This document shows, one piece after another, positions 4,977 to 5,207 of a stretch of DNA of 5,207 nucleotides. How positions within the stretch are numbered: position 1 is the stretch's first letter; the number at the start of each line of letters is the position of its first letter. The notes beneath the pieces are model-generated. The model was not told the origin of the DNA and did not search any database. It worked only from the letters and a program-made list of their open reading frames with translations. Source of the stretch: Roseburia sp. (GTDB lineage Bacteria > Bacillota > Clostridia > Lachnospirales > Lachnospiraceae). Position numbers and translations under genes: made by a program. The stretch covers positions 1 through 5,207 of the forward strand of contig JAGAIK010000568.1 of assembly GCA_017626625.1 (NCBI GenBank). The letters run 5' to 3'.

Positions 4977-5207
4977 CTATTCTGTAAACAGATTTTCTTC
5001 CTCCGGCACTTCATTAATAAATGCCTGCTCCTGGCTGATTGCCGCAAATCCCATCACAGATTCTTTATTCAGCTCCGTAGACACCTGTATCCGTTCAAAC
5101 GCTTCCGTAATAATCGAATCGCTCAGAGATTTTCCCGTGGCATTCTCCAATTCTCCGTTGATGGTCTGCAGCGCCGTTTCCTTATCCTGCCCGATTTTTT
5201 CCGTGGC
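4977..5207 (-). CDS. Substrate-binding protein of the SsuA/NitT-TauT-type importer, C-terminal part only
   Basis: The last 76 residues and the TAG stop of an open frame that runs off the right edge of the window. The stretch NATGKSLSDSIITEAFERIQ followed by VSTELNKESV resembles the C-terminal end of SsuA/TauA-type binding proteins, where a helix with a Gly-Lys-Ser/Ala-Leu turn is followed by a short strand and a final helix. Its position first in an operon with matching ATPase and permease supports this. The family captures the ligand outside the membrane, in Gram-positive cells as a lipoprotein; the N-terminus that would show the lipobox is outside the window. The tail ends in an acidic run (EVPEEENLFTE). 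Identification leans on context as much as on sequence. Confidence 0.75.
   Translation of the reverse strand, partial: ATEKIGQDKETALQTINGELENATGKSLSDSIITEAFERIQVSTELNKESVMGFAAISQEQAFINEVPEEENLFTE

Overview
The window looks like a chromosomal stretch of a Gram-positive Clostridia member, possibly Lachnospiraceae-like. This is inferred from strong GGAGG-type Shine-Dalgarno sites, a tRNA gene without an encoded CCA end, a stand-alone 58-residue Bfd-type ferredoxin, a BceAB-type FtsX transporter and mid-range base composition. No sequence search could be run, so the taxonomic guess is weak.

Left end, plus strand (1-301): the 3' part of a tRNA-Gly(CCC) gene, a strong hairpin with U-tract, and a tiny [2Fe-2S] protein of the Bfd type. 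The ribosome binding site of that small gene lies inside the 3' arm of the hairpin, and there is almost no room for a separate promoter between tRNA and gene.

Centre, minus strand (298-3350): a two-gene ABC transporter of the BceAB (antimicrobial peptide resistance or sensing) type, read as ATPase (2330-3097) then 10-TM FtsX-like permease with a large extracellular domain (298-2337). Upstream is a compact control region (3198-3311). It has an extended -10 promoter, a 16-bp palindrome that fits the motif recalled for BceR-like response regulators, a second palindrome of the same 7-2-7 geometry, and a hairpin that may end the preceding operon. A short reading frame for a single-TM basic peptide lies between promoter and ATPase and runs into the ATPase gene in another frame. 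No two-component system lies next to the transporter inside the window.

Right end, minus strand (3351-5207): an importer operon of the nitrate/sulfonate/taurine (SsuABC/TauABC-like) type, read as substrate-binding protein (C-terminal 76 residues only, cut by the window edge), ATPase and permease. ATPase and permease abut exactly (TAA followed by a GTG start). The gap between binding-protein gene and ATPase holds four tandem 18-bp units, each able to fold as a small hairpin, probably an mRNA processing or stability element.

The genes themselves belong to known families. The unusual content is in the control regions: the hairpin shared by tRNA and ferredoxin gene, the tail-to-tail overlap at 298-301, the layered control region at 3198-3311, and the hairpin array at 4897-4968.
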